A DNA stretch of 12,956 nucleotides from Terfezia claveryi (GCA_015179025.1 WHUX01000715.1:1-12956), one strand, 5' to 3'; numbered from the stretch's first letter, positions 1-7,617 are shown. Translations and numbers: made by a program. Notes: generated by a model from the sequence alone, not told the origin.

Positions 1-1
1 T

Positions 2-966
2 ATATATAAGGTAAACCTGGAGATCAATAAGATATGGCCTAAGGAGAAGTAGAAGTCCCTAGTTCTAGATGAATACCCTGAGTTCATTGATCTGTTCTCG
101 GAAAAGGCCATGGAAAAAATTGCACCCTACCGACTCTACAACCATACTATTCCGCTAATAGAGGATAAGACCCCTCCCTATAGGCCCCTCTATAGAATGT
201 CCCAGTTAGAGCTAGAAGCTTTGAAGAAGTACTTAGAGGAAAACCTCAACAAGAGCTTCATTCACTATAGCTCCTTACCAGCAGGCACTCTAGTGCTATT
301 TGTCAAGAAATTGGATAGTTCTCTTAGACCATATGTAGACTATTAGGGGCTGAATGAGATAATGGTCAAGAACAGGTATCCCCTACCTCTAATCCAGGAG
401 ATATTAGCAGGCTTTCTAAGGCCAAATGTTTACCAAACTGGATTTGAGAGGGGCATACAACCTGGTACGAATTGCGGAGGGAGAGAAGTGAAAAATGGCC
501 TTCCGAACTCGCTATGGCTACTTCGAGTACAATGTTATGCCCTTCGGCTTAACCAATGCTTCAGCCTCTTTCCAACACTTTATTAATGACCCCCTGTGAG
601 ACTTCTTAGATGTATTCTGTACAGTTTACCTCGATGATATCTTGATTTATTCAAATACTCTAGCAAAATACAAGATTTATGTCCGGCAGATGTTGGAAAA
701 GCTGGAGCAAGCCGGATTGTACCTCAAGCCCAAGAAATGCGAGTTTCATGTGCAGGGAGTCAAGTATCTGGGACTGATCATCACCATGGAGGGCATCAGG
801 ATGGACTCTACCAAGGTTACTACTGTCCAGGAATAGCAAATCCCAGCAAATCTCATGGACGTCCAAGCCTTCCAGGGATTCGCTAACTTCTACTGACGGT
901 TCATTCTAGGGTTTTCGAAGATCATAGCCCCCCTCACTACAATGACCAAAAAAGACTGGCCCTTGA
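2..966 (+). pseudogene. pol: Reverse transcriptase domain of element 1 (frameshifted)
   Basis: This is a Ty3/gypsy RNA-dependent DNA polymerase that would copy element RNA into cDNA. The frame-2 part (2 to about 430) holds the N-terminal RT blocks: PPYRPLYRMS near 173, SSLPAGTLVLFVKK near 271-312, and DY-stop-GLN near 337, where relatives have DYRGLN. The frame moves to 0 near 405-432, where TKLDLRGAY carries the first catalytic Asp (441-443). Next come [21 protein letters not shown] and the YLDD box (627-638), followed by KCEFH and YLGLII. Stops include TGA near 498 (Trp in relatives), TGA near 597, TAG near 834 and TGA near 893 (FY-stop-RF, Arg in relatives). The catalytic residues survive but the frame does not. 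Confidence 0.9.
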
Positions 967-1445
967 CTAGAGTCCAGAAGCCTAATTTGCCTTCCAGAAC
1001 CTTAAGGAAGCCTTCTGCTTAGTACTAATCCTGGCACATTTTGTCCTTGACCAGGAATATATTATCGAAACCGATGCCTCCGATTATATCTCCATGGAAA
1101 TCCTCTCAAAGTATGTCAATGGCATCTCCACCTAGTAGCCTACTTCTCGAAAAAGCACTCCCCAGCTGAGTGCAACTATGAGATCTACGACAAGGAGCTG
1201 ATGGCTATCGTGAGGGTGTTCTAGGGGTGGAGGCTATATCTGGAGTCAGCTAAGGGGATTATCGAAGTATTATCTAATCATAATTACCTTGAGTATTTTA
1301 CAACTACTAAGGTGCTTAATCAATAGCAGTCTAGGTGGTCAGAATTCCTCTCTCGGTTCAACTTTAAGATCAAGTACCGACCCAGAAAAGCTGGTAGCAA
1401 GCCTGATGCATTAACCCAGAGATCAGAAGATCTCCCTAAGGGGGG
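967..1445 (+). pseudogene. pol: RNase H domain of element 1 (third catalytic Asp lost)
   Basis: RNase H would remove element RNA from the RNA:DNA hybrid. Frame 2 reads FAFQNLKEAF and IIETDASDY, with the first catalytic Asp at 1073-1075. A shift near 1135 then gives frame 1: [20 protein letters not shown] with Glu at 1195-1197, then [24 protein letters not shown], and the final Asp in KPDAL at 1405-1407. Where relatives have T-D-H, this copy reads S-N-H (Asn codon 1276-1278), a G-to-A change that removes the third metal-binding Asp. TAG stops at about 1222 and 1324 lie at positions usually holding Gln or Arg. The DLPKGG segment before the integrase is typical of this gypsy group. Confidence 0.85.
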
Positions 1446-2840
1446 GATAAAAGGCTAAAATACTAAAATCAGGTGGTATTGAAGCCCGAAAACCTTGATC
1501 TGGCAGCCAATATCCTTGCTGAGGCTGATACGGAAGCTGAGGCTAATGCGGAGGCTAAGGCTAATATGGAGGCTAAGGCGAGAGCGGACTTCTGACAACT
1601 GGTAAGACAGGCATATGAGGATGACCTCCTGGCCAAGGAAATCATCGCCGCAGTAGATTTTGGCCAGCGCTACTACCCCAAAATCTCCCTAGTTGAGTGT
1701 ACTATCCAGGAGGGCCTTCTATACCACCATGATCAGCTCTATATACCAGAAGGAAGGTTACACCTGAGGCTAATAGAAGAGCATTATAATAGCCTGGTTG
1801 CAGGTCACCTTGAAGTAGCAAAAATATTAGAGCTTCTGGCTAGGGAGTATACCTAGATTAACTAGTAGAAGGATATAGAGCAGTACATATAGAACTGCCA
1901 TGTTTGCAAGCATGCTAAGCCTGTCTGCCATACCCTATACGGGACTCTGAAACCTCTAGAGATTCTGAATCGGCCCTGGCTACACCTTACCATGGATTTT
2001 GTGACAGGATTGCCTGAAGACTCGGGGTTCAACACCATCCTGATAGTGGTAGACTGGTTGACAAAAATGAGGCATATTGTACCTTGTCGAGATACCTGTT
2101 CTACTCAGGAGCTGTCCAACCTCTACCTCAATAATGTGTTCCAGTACCACGAGCTCCCTGAATCTATTGTGTCCGACCGTGGCCCTCAGTTCACCTCGGA
2201 CTTTTAGAGAGCATTCTGCGAGCTTCTAGGGGTTAAAGTGTATTTGTCTACAGTATATCACCCCCAAACGGAGGGTCAATCAGAGAGGATGAATACTATT
2301 ATAGAGTAATACTTATAGGCATTTGTCAATTACTAGCAGGATAACTGGGTTTCATTGCTGGCCATCTGTGAGTTTGCTGCAAACAACTAGTTCTCAGAAT
2401 CTTCAAAAACCTTACCTTTCCTGGCTAACTATGGTTGGCACCCCCAGTTCATAGATGCCCTAGTGCCTCTGCAAAAAGCCCACCCCCCAGCTAAAAAGTT
2501 TACGGTTGAGATCACTGAACTCCACTAAACCTTAAAAGCTAAGCTGGGATATGCACAAGTTAAGCAAGCTAAGAATGCTAATAGATTATGGCTGCCAGCC
2601 CCCAGATACCAGCTAGGAGACAAGGTGTGGCTCTCTAGCTAGCACTTCCAGAAAGAGTGGCCATCTCGCAAACTTAACTATAAGTTCTTGGGTCCATTCG
2701 AGGTATTGGCCACTGTGGGTACTTATACTTATGCCTATTGACTGAGGTTCCCTAAGGATATCAAATGCCACCCGGTTGTCTATATCTCCGAGATCGAGCC
2801 TGCCATGGAGGACCCTCTTCCAGGACAGAAACACCCCTCA
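1446..2840 (+). pseudogene. pol: Integrase of element 1: HHCC finger, DDE core, GPF module
   Basis: Integrase would join cDNA to chromosomal DNA. The frame is 0 throughout. The zinc finger uses His 1782-1784, His 1806-1808, Cys 1896-1898 and Cys 1905-1907 (C-H-V-C). The catalytic core has Asp 1995-1997 (MDFVTGLP), Asp 2175-2177 (VSDRGPQFTS) and Glu 2283-2285 (TEGQSER). That gives D-59-D-35-E, normal gypsy spacing, so all three catalytic residues are kept. A GPF motif at 2691-2699 marks the chromoviral C-terminal module. In-frame stops are TAG/TAA/TGA at codons such as DF-stop-RAF (Trp in relatives), IE-stop-YL and NY-stop-QDNW (Gln in relatives). I saw no frameshift in this 1.4-kb part. Confidence 0.92.
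1518..1580 (+). repeat. Degenerate GAGGCTAAN minisatellite coding an Ala/Glu-rich linker
   Basis: Twenty-one codons built from GAGGCT alternating with AAT/AAG/GAT and GCG/ACG/ATG, reading as Ala-Glu-Ala-X units (AEADTEAEANAEAKANMEAK). It lies between RNase H and the integrase zinc finger, where relatives have a variable linker, so it was probably a replication-slippage expansion of a tolerant spacer. Confidence 0.7.
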
Positions 2841-3050
2841 CCCCCTTCCATAGTTATTGAAAATAAGGAGGAATGGGAGGTTGAGGAGGTACTAGACTTG
2901 TGGAAGAGGTATAGGCATTTCCAGTATAAGGTTAAATAGCTGGGGGATGAGGAAGCTACTTGGCAACCTAGAGAGAACTTGGAGAATGCACAGGATTTGG
3001 TTACCCTGTTCTACTAGTAATACCTCAGGAAGCCTCGCCCAGTCAACTGA
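2841..3050 (+). pseudogene. pol: Chromodomain at the integrase C-terminus of element 1
   Basis: Frame 0 reads EEWEVEEVLDLWKRYRHFQY, then a stop where relatives have the Trp of VKWLG (TAG for TGG), then GDEEATWQPRENLENAQDLV. This is the chromodomain fold used by chromoviruses to steer integration to histone-marked heterochromatin. The first downstream stops (TAG 3015-3017, TAA 3018-3020) look mutational, since Gln codons would fit. The original terminator may be TGA at 3048-3050, after KPRPVN. A conserved aromatic-cage Trp position is one of the mutated codons, so this copy could not fold normally even if translated. Confidence 0.85.
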
Positions 3051-3065
3051 GGTCATAACTTTGCA

Positions 3066-3099
3066 TTCTTGTTGTTGTTTAGTTCTTGTTGTTGTTTAG
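3066..3099 (+). repeat. Perfect 17-bp tandem duplication
   Basis: TTCTTGTTGTTGTTTAG occurs twice head to tail at 3066-3082 and 3083-3099, in the untranslated stretch between the pol end and the polypurine tract. The surrounding 3051-3190 is GT-rich and holds no recognisable coding. Confidence 0.9.
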
Positions 3100-3191
3100 A
3101 GTTGGGGTTGGGGTCCTCATTATTGTACTTGTTGTTTTCTGTGTTATTCACTGGTTGTTGTGCCCAGGCCCTATTGCTGGACCTTTAGCCT

Positions 3192-3201
3192 AAAGGGGGG
3201 A
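3192..3201 (+). promoter_or_regulatory. Polypurine tract of element 1
   Basis: AAAGGGGGGA lies three bases before the TG of the LTR. This is the purine run that primes plus-strand cDNA synthesis in gypsy elements. Its position next to the LTR start supports the LTR boundary. Confidence 0.85.
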
Positions 3202-3204
3202 TAG

Positions 3205-3773
3205 TGTCACAACTGTATTCTTAGTCTCGATTTGACACACAAATAGGCTTGTTCGGGTGTCATACTGTTTTGACACTCGAATAGGCATGTTTGGGTGTCG
3301 TCGATGAGTAATTATTATCTTAGCTTCCGAGATAGGAATCTCAGGAAGCTTATTCCTTCCACGGCCTTGGCCTTGAATCATGTATATATATCTTTGTTTC
3401 TCCACCCTCTCGTTAGATCCCCATCCAACGTCTTGTATCCTAATATATACCTTGCCTCTCTTAGCGAAGGTGTACTCCCTTGTACACCCCTCTCGTCTTG
3501 CCTCGTCCCGTGAACAACTCTGCAGTATAGCTACCTCCCTTAATACATATGGCAACTGCCTCTGCATGTCTCGTATCCCTTGCCCTCTGCCTCTCTTGCC
3601 TCTTGCCCTTGCCCCTCCCGTCTCAGCCTTCCCCTAGTCATATACGTAGCGTTCCTATGTGTGTCTTACCCTAGCCTTTTCCTAGATCATACACATAGTG
3701 CTCTTACATGTGCGATTCCCTCTTGCCACTACCCCAGCATACCCCTTGGTTGCCTTGTCCCTCAAAGCCCTCA
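3205..3773 (+). repeat. 3' LTR of element 1
   Basis: The LTR starts with TGTCACAACT directly after the polypurine tract and probably ends at ...CCCTCA (3773). The next bases already match the internal sequence of element B (homology from about 3774-3776), so element 1 appears to sit inside fragment A. It holds two 32-bp imperfect repeats near its start, a TATATATAT run at 3383-3391 as a promoter candidate, and a long pyrimidine-rich R/U5 part (about 3395-3773). Within that part, a segment of about 40 bp beginning CCTTCCCCTAG at 3627 is imperfectly repeated at 3675. Open frames here on both strands are low-complexity and not taken as genes. The 5' LTR for comparison is outside the window. Confidence 0.75.
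3232..3301 (+). repeat. Two 32-bp imperfect direct repeats in LTR U3
   Basis: The segments 3232-3263 and 3270-3301 match at 27 of 32 positions. Each begins TTGACAC and ends GGGTGTC plus two bases, so each unit is also a short imperfect palindrome (GACAC...GTGTC). Their location upstream of the TATA-like run suits a transcription-factor binding region, which is inference. Confidence 0.85.
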
Positions 3774-4019
3774 TTAAATAGATTCTAAACTAGTAGATGA
3801 AGAAAAACCAGGACCATAAGAAACATTAAGATCCTGACATCTAGCCTCACCAGCCGTATAAGCCACCAAGCCAACATAACTATCAATTGAATAAAGATTA
3901 TAAGGATCATCAGCCACCAAACCATCAACACAGTAAGGTGCCAAAGAAGAAAAGTAACTCAATAATCGTATTACCTAACCAGCTGCATTTGGTTGTAGAC
4001 AGACCACAAAATCAGACAT
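3774..4019 (-). pseudogene. Antisense ORF remnant of fragment A (unknown protein)
   Basis: Reading the minus strand from the ATG at 4019-4017 gives MSDFVVCLQPNAAG, one TAG, then VIRLLSYFSSLAPYCVDG, VADDPYNLYS, EARCQDLNVSYGPGFSSST and on to the junction with element 1 at 3774, which truncates it. B carries the same frame with only two stops. The plus strand of this segment has nine stops, several at the same codons as in B, so the minus strand is the likely coding strand. The start codon is one base from the gag start position (ATA 4021-4023). The frame stays open further upstream opposite gag to about 4232, so a longer start cannot be excluded. I do not recognise the family. Confidence 0.65.
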
Positions 4020-4020
4020 A

Positions 4021-5116
4021 ATAGCGTCTAAACTTAGTAAGAAGACTAAGAGGTCGAGGCGGTTAATTATATTACCTGAAGACATTAAGAAATTAGTAGA
4101 AGAAACTCCCAAAAAGACCACATTTATAGTTCCTAATGTGCAAGGGGAAATAAATCTACCTATGGATAATGAAATAGGAGACTTAGGTGGAGCAGGAACT
4201 AAACTATATTTTAGTATGACTTTGCCTCTCACACCAGAAGAATTTTGAGACAGACCTCTTCAAACAATTGAGAAGATTTTGAAATATACTTGCTCAATGG
4301 GACATGCCCAACAGTATCATTTTGATGATACTCGACTTTTAATAGAAGCTATAGTAAAATACTATTTATGGCTAATATCTTACTCATTCAAAGAAAAGGA
4401 CTTAGAAATAAATGCATTTTTAAGTAAGGAATTAAAGAAACCTATTGTTCTACTTTTAAGGAAATCAAATTGTGTTATAAACAACTGAGAAGAAATAATG
4501 GCATTCATGATGAGTAGCACTCATCTAGAAGAATCAATATATACTGTGGAGGATTTTTTCAATCCTAGTAAAAAACTTCCAGGAGTGTTCCAAAAAACCC
4601 TAAAAGATCAATCAAAAGGCCAAGGTCATGTACCTAAGACACCAGAAAGGAGGACTGGGTTAGCCAATGAACTAGACAATAAAGACCAACTACCAGAAGA
4701 TATAGAATTACCAGAAGACAATGATAATCTAGATACAGGACTAGACTAGGAGAAGCAGAAAACGTAAGGAGGAGGACAAGACCCCGATAATAGTGGAGAT
4801 GATAGCTTGGACTATAATAAAATATTGTCAGTTGTAAGTCAAACTCTTAAAAGAAAACCTTAATGAGGAAAATTAATTGAACACTAGTAATGGGAATCTA
4901 CAATAGGAATAGTTATAATGGGTAACTATTAAGCAACGAATGCTTTAAAAGGAATAAAGATTGATCTACCAGAAAAAATAAGAAGAGAAGACAAAAAATG
5001 GCAAAACTCATAATCTTTTAACTCTTGAGCCACAGTAATATATAATGGAGAACATTGTTTTATTGCTTATATAATTGATTATATACTTTTGAATTTCCTA
5101 TATTACTACAATATTA
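4021..5116 (+). pseudogene. gag: Gag N-terminal region of fragment A
   Basis: The protein aligns codon by codon with the gag of B. The start codon is ATA (4021-4023) where B has ATG. The frame runs SKKTKRSR, KKLVEE, GTKLYFSMTLPL, a TGA at 4246-4248 (TAG in B, so probably an ancestral Trp), KDLEINAFLSKELKKPIV, and a TGA at 4486-4488 where B has TGG. It continues with FNPSKKLPG, an acidic stretch (LPEDIELPEDNDNLDTGLD) and a Lys-rich stretch. Beyond 4888 it carries on with GIKIDLPEKI and DKKWQN to the junction with B's LTR, a part resembling the start of the gag core of C. A structural role in particle assembly is inferred only from position. The N-terminal domain itself is not one I recognise. 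Confidence 0.7.
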
Positions 5117-5197
5117 TGTAACTAAGCCTCTTGGTTGAAGGACTAGCCTTCTACCACCTCTTACTACTTTATAATCATCTATAGTATGCAGAATTTG

Positions 5198-5215
5198 CCA
5201 TGGAAAGTTCCATGG
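5198..5215 (+). repeat. Perfect palindrome in U3 of B
   Basis: CCATGGAA-AG-TTCCATGG has 8-bp arms and a 2-bp spacer. It lies upstream of the TATA box and could be a dimeric factor site or a hairpin. That function is not shown. Confidence 0.85.
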
Positions 5216-5237
5216 TACTTGCCATATGAAGACACCC

Positions 5238-5336
5238 TCATTATGGCCGCATGATCTTTATTTTAAGGTGTGTAACTCATTACTATGGCCATATGACCAT
5301 CATTTAGACCACAGGAATCATTACTATGGCCACATG
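5238..5336 (+). repeat. Three copies of TCATTACTATGGCCANATG in U3 of B
   Basis: Copies lie at 5238-5253 (shorter, TCATTATGGCCGCATG), 5277-5295 and 5318-5336, spaced about 40 bp, all upstream of the TATA box. This is a typical placing for repeated upstream activating sites of an LTR promoter. Confidence 0.75.
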
Positions 5337-5417
5337 CCCTCTTTAATACAGCATACCACCTTCTGGTGTACCACCCTTTATTGTATTTATTTCCTTAGTC
5401 ATCAAATCTTGGAAGAG

Positions 5418-5425
5418 TATAAATA
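5418..5425 (+). promoter_or_regulatory. TATA box of the LTR of B
   Basis: TATAAATA lies about 300 bp into the LTR. The following sequence (GGCCGCTGGATTCCCTC) resembles the sequence after CATATAG at about 7749-7755 in C's LTR (TCCCCTGAATTTCCCTTC), which supports a shared core promoter position. Confidence 0.75.
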
Positions 5426-5566
5426 GGCCGCTGGATTCCCTCTAGAATCTACAGAATACAAGCAAGCAACAAGAAGCATACAGCAGCAAGCAAGCCTATA
5501 TTATAATTAGATCAAGAACATATAGCTTAGATAGTACAAATCATATAAGATAGATTACACCAGTTA

Positions 5567-5602
5567 ATTACTGTTCCCTATGGGAACGTCCCACATAGTA
5601 AT
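5567..5602 (+). repeat. Hairpin in R/U5 of the LTR of B
   Basis: An inner stem GTTCCC (5573-5578) pairs with GGGAAC (5582-5587) around loop TAT. Outer arms ATTACT (5567-5572) and AGTAAT (5597-5602) also pair. A hairpin of the same 6-3-6 shape but different sequence sits at the corresponding place in C's LTR. Confidence 0.75.
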
Positions 5603-5719
5603 CTCCCTACCCTTCTGGGATCTTACCTTAGCAGAACCGAAATATACAAACATCTATACCTACAGATATAGATTGTATAAATGGTACTGAATGAATACTG
5701 ACTAGTACTATTCCTTACA

Positions 5720-6122
5720 TTTTTTTTAACTTAGTTACCTAATCTTTACTCTTAAATCCAAGGCTTGATCAACCTTTGGATACTTTTATTACACTCATGC
5801 AAGTGTATACAATTCGATCCACAAGTGCACATATAAAATTAATATTATTATTTAACTAGCTAGTCAACAAAATACAACAAAAAGACATTAGACTCCCAAC
5901 TGTAGTATACCAATAAAAAGACTTAGAAGCAAGCTAAATAGAGCTCTAACGGGCAGTAGTATCCCACATTAAACAATCCCACCCTTATTTACAATACTTT
6001 TCCTAATAAGATTGACAACTCATCTTGCACATTTGGCAACTACCATTATATCTGTACCTATAAATCCAGTACACTATTGAAAAACCGGCCCCCCAGATCT
6101 CAGGAATAATTGGTCTATACAA
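5720..6122 (+). other. Untranslated leader of B
   Basis: This is the sequence between the LTR and the distal end of the minus-strand ORF. It starts with eight T then AACTTAGTTACC. No TGG follows the LTR, so no ordinary tRNA 3'-end primer-binding site is evident. GGCTTGATCAACCTT (from about 5761) recurs as GGCCTGATCAACCTT in the leader of C, the clearest shared leader motif. I see no plus-strand gene here. Confidence 0.65.
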
Positions 6123-6548
6123 CTAAGCATCACAATCCCAAGGCTTAAATCTTGCTGCCTCTACTGCAGCCATTTCCTCCAGAAAAGAATTACCTCCATC
6201 AAAACCTTCTTTAGGCCCAGACATCTCTACTAATACCTCTGTACCCCCAACGTCTACCTCAATACACTAATCAGAAAAAGTGACACTTTTGTTGGAAGAA
6301 CTAGAACTAGATTCTAGACCAGTAGATGAAGAAAAACCAGGACCATAAGAAATATCAGGATCCTAACATCTAGCCTCACTAACTGTGTGAGCCACTAAGC
6401 TAACAGAACTATCAGCCGAATGGAGATCATAAGGATCATCAGCTACCATACCATTAGTACAGTAAGGTGCTAAAGAAGAAAAGTAACTCGATAATCGTAT
6501 TGCATAACCAACTGTATTTGGTTGTAGACAGATGATGAAATCATATAT
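6123..6548 (-). pseudogene. Antisense ORF of element B (unknown protein, about 140 codons)
   Basis: The minus-strand frame starts at 6548-6546, where A has ATG and B has ATA; an in-frame ATG also exists at 6557-6555. It reads YDFIICLQPNTVGYAIRLSS, YFSSLAPYCTNGMVADDPYD, SYGPGFSSSTGLESSSSSN, KSVTFSD, VDVGGTEVLVEMSGPKEGF, FLEEMAAVEAARFKPWD, and ends at TAG 6125-6123. Only two internal stops occur (TAG at 6365-6363, CAG in A; and TAG at 6269-6267). The plus strand has about nine stops in the matching frame, many also present in A. The protein is Ser-rich in the middle, with no signal peptide or membrane segment that I can see. Its relation to the minus-strand ORF of C argues that it is a genuine gene of this lineage. 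Function unknown. Confidence 0.7.
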
Positions 6549-6550
6549 TA

Positions 6551-7417
6551 ATGGCATCTGAACTTAGTAAGAAGACTAAAAGGTCAAGGTGGTTAACTAT
6601 GTTACCCAAAGATATTAAGAAATTAGTAGAAGGAACTTCTAGAAAGACCATATTTGTTGTTCCTAATACAGAAGGAGAAATAAATCTGCCCATAGATATA
6701 GAAATAGGAGACTCAGGCAGAGCAGGAACTAAACTATATTTTAGTATGGCATTGCCTCTCACATCAGAAGAATTTTAGGACAGATATTTTCCAACGATTG
6801 AGGAGATTTTGAAATATACTCGCTCAATGGGACATGCATAATAGTATTATCCCGATGATACTTGACTCTTAATGGAAGCTATAGCAAAACACTATTCATG
6901 GCTAACACCTTACCTATTTAAAAAAAAAGACTTAGAAATAAATGTATTTTTAAGTAAGGAATTAAAGAAACCTATTGTTCCACTTTTAAAGAAACCGAAT
7001 TGGGTAATAAATAACTGGGAAGAAATTATAGCATTCATGATGAGTGGTACTCATCTAGAAGAATCAGCACATACTGCGGAGGATTTTTTCAATCCTAGCA
7101 AAGAACTTCCAGGAGCATTTCTGAGAACACTAAAAGATCAATCGAAAGGCAAAGGTTAAGCACCTAAGATACCAGAAAGGAGGACTGGGTCAGTAAAAGA
7201 ACTAGACGATAATGACCAACCACTACAAGATATAGAATTACCAGAAGACGATGATAATCTAGATACAGAACTAGACCAGCAGAAGTAGAAAATGCAAAAA
7301 GGAGGACGAGACCCCAATAATAGTGGAGATGATAGCTCGAACTCTAATAAGGCATCGTCAGTTGCAAGTCAAACTCTTAAAAGAAAACCCAAACAAGGAA
7401 AATCAGTTGAATACCAG
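6551..7417 (+). pseudogene. gag: Gag N-terminal region of element B, cut by insertion of C
   Basis: ATG at 6551-6553 starts MASELSKKTKRSRW, which is basic. It is followed by a domain shared with A: IKKLVEGTSRK, GEINLPIDIEIGDSGRAGTK, LYFSMALPLTSEEF, TIEEILKYTRSMGHA, KKKDLEINVFLSKELKKPIV, NWVINNWEEIIAFMMSGTH and FFNPSKELPG. Next come an acidic segment (IELPEDDDNLDTELD) and a Ser/Asn/Lys-rich segment before the LTR of C. In-frame stops are TAG 6776-6778, TAA-TAG 6839-6844 (CAA-CAG in A), TGA where A has CGA (about 6863), TAA near 7159 and TAG near 7288. The frame is otherwise unbroken for nearly 870 bp. No match to a family I know; called Gag by position and by its A continuation. Confidence 0.7.
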
Positions 7418-7550
7418 TGTAAGGAAGTGGCTTACTCATACCCTATAACTAACCCTCTCCCTTACAAATATATTTCTTATATATTTTCTTACTCAACAAG
7501 CATCTCAAAACACACAACATTATGTGTGCTGTCTGCTTTGCTAATATTTC

Positions 7551-7590
7551 ACATGCTTTCACATGTTATCACATGCTTTCACATGCTTTC
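7551..7590 (+). repeat. Four tandem 10-bp repeats ACATGCTTTC in U3 of C
   Basis: Units at 7551-7560, 7561-7570 (ACATGTTATC, two changes), 7571-7580 and 7581-7590, directly followed by ATATATATAA. Each junction forms CACATG, an E-box-like CANNTG, so a helix-turn-spaced activator array is plausible. Confidence 0.9.
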
Positions 7591-7597
7591 ATATATA

Positions 7598-7617
7598 TAA
7601 GTCTAAGTTAAGACTTA
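7598..7617 (+). repeat. Inverted repeat after the TATA-like run in the LTR of C
   Basis: TAAGTCT (7598-7604) pairs with AGACTTA (7611-7617) around AAGTTA. The overlapping GTTAAG-A-CTTAAC (7607-7619) is also a perfect palindrome, so two mutually exclusive hairpins are possible. Confidence 0.8.

Larger units (their letters stand above)
1..3773 (+). mobile_element. Element 1: degenerate chromoviral Ty3/gypsy retrotransposon, 3' part
   Basis: The element enters at the left edge inside pol, upstream of RT, and runs RT, RNase H, integrase, chromodomain, polypurine tract and 3' LTR in the order of Ty3/gypsy chromoviruses. Gag, protease and the 5' LTR lie outside the window. The pol reading moves between frames (frame 2 to about 430, frame 0 to about 960, frame 2 to about 1135, frame 1 to about 1445, frame 0 to the end), so it has several small indels. 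It also has many in-frame stops, nearly all TAG, at positions where family members have Gln, Trp or Arg. It is not coding-competent. The right end is placed at 3773 because homology to fragment A starts directly after it. That boundary could be off by a few bases. Confidence 0.9.
3774..5116 (+). mobile_element. Fragment A: internal part of a gypsy-type element related to B
   Basis: A aligns with B at a constant offset of about 2530 bp (for example 3781 with 6311, 4561 with 7091). In the 60 bp at 4561-4620 against 7091-7150 I count 10 mismatches, 8 of them transitions. A begins in the minus-strand ORF upstream of gag and runs into gag. It extends about 230 bp past the point where B is interrupted. 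Its left end is the LTR of element 1 and its right end is the LTR of B, so A looks like the oldest layer, split by both. Its own LTRs are not visible here. Confidence 0.85.
5117..5719 (+). repeat. 5' LTR of element B (603 bp)
   Basis: The LTR begins TGTAACTAAG and ends CCTTACA, so it has TG...CA ends and a 5-bp inverted repeat TGTAA/TTACA. The LTR of C has the same ends, and both LTRs are followed by a T-run and then AAC(T/C)TA, which fixes the right border. It contains a U3 palindrome, three copies of a roughly 19-bp motif, a TATA box, AAGCA-rich sequence after the TATA box, and a hairpin in the presumed R/U5. The other LTR of B is not in the window. Confidence 0.85.
5117..7417 (+). mobile_element. 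Element B: 5' LTR, leader, antisense ORF and partial gag
   Basis: B starts with TGTAACTAAG at 5117, inserted into gag of A (preceding five bases TATTA, the candidate target duplication). It has a 603-bp LTR, a leader, the minus-strand ORF, then gag up to 7417, where the LTR of C begins. The rest of B is presumably beyond the window after C. B is less mutated than A but still non-functional. Confidence 0.85.

Noticed and set aside
3190..3567. A 125-codon minus-strand open frame, and plus-strand frames at 3295-3777, in the LTR of element 1.
   Set aside because: They lie in pyrimidine-rich LTR sequence with low-complexity translation and no motif, and cover the promoter region. Openness is explained by base composition.
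3975..4232. Extension of the antisense protein of A across the gag start, up to 4232.
   Set aside because: The same stretch is out of frame with the antisense ORF in B because of a 1-nt difference, and it mirrors conserved gag codons. I kept the start next to gag but note the possibility.
6131..6550. A plus-strand protein upstream of gag in B, with stops restored as Gln.
   Set aside because: Many of its stops are present in both A and B, and one coincides with a stop in C, so they are ancestral. The minus strand is open and conserved instead.
7292..7600. A plus-strand frame of about 100 codons crossing 7417.
   Set aside because: Only the part up to 7417 is gag of B. The rest is chance reading into the LTR of C.
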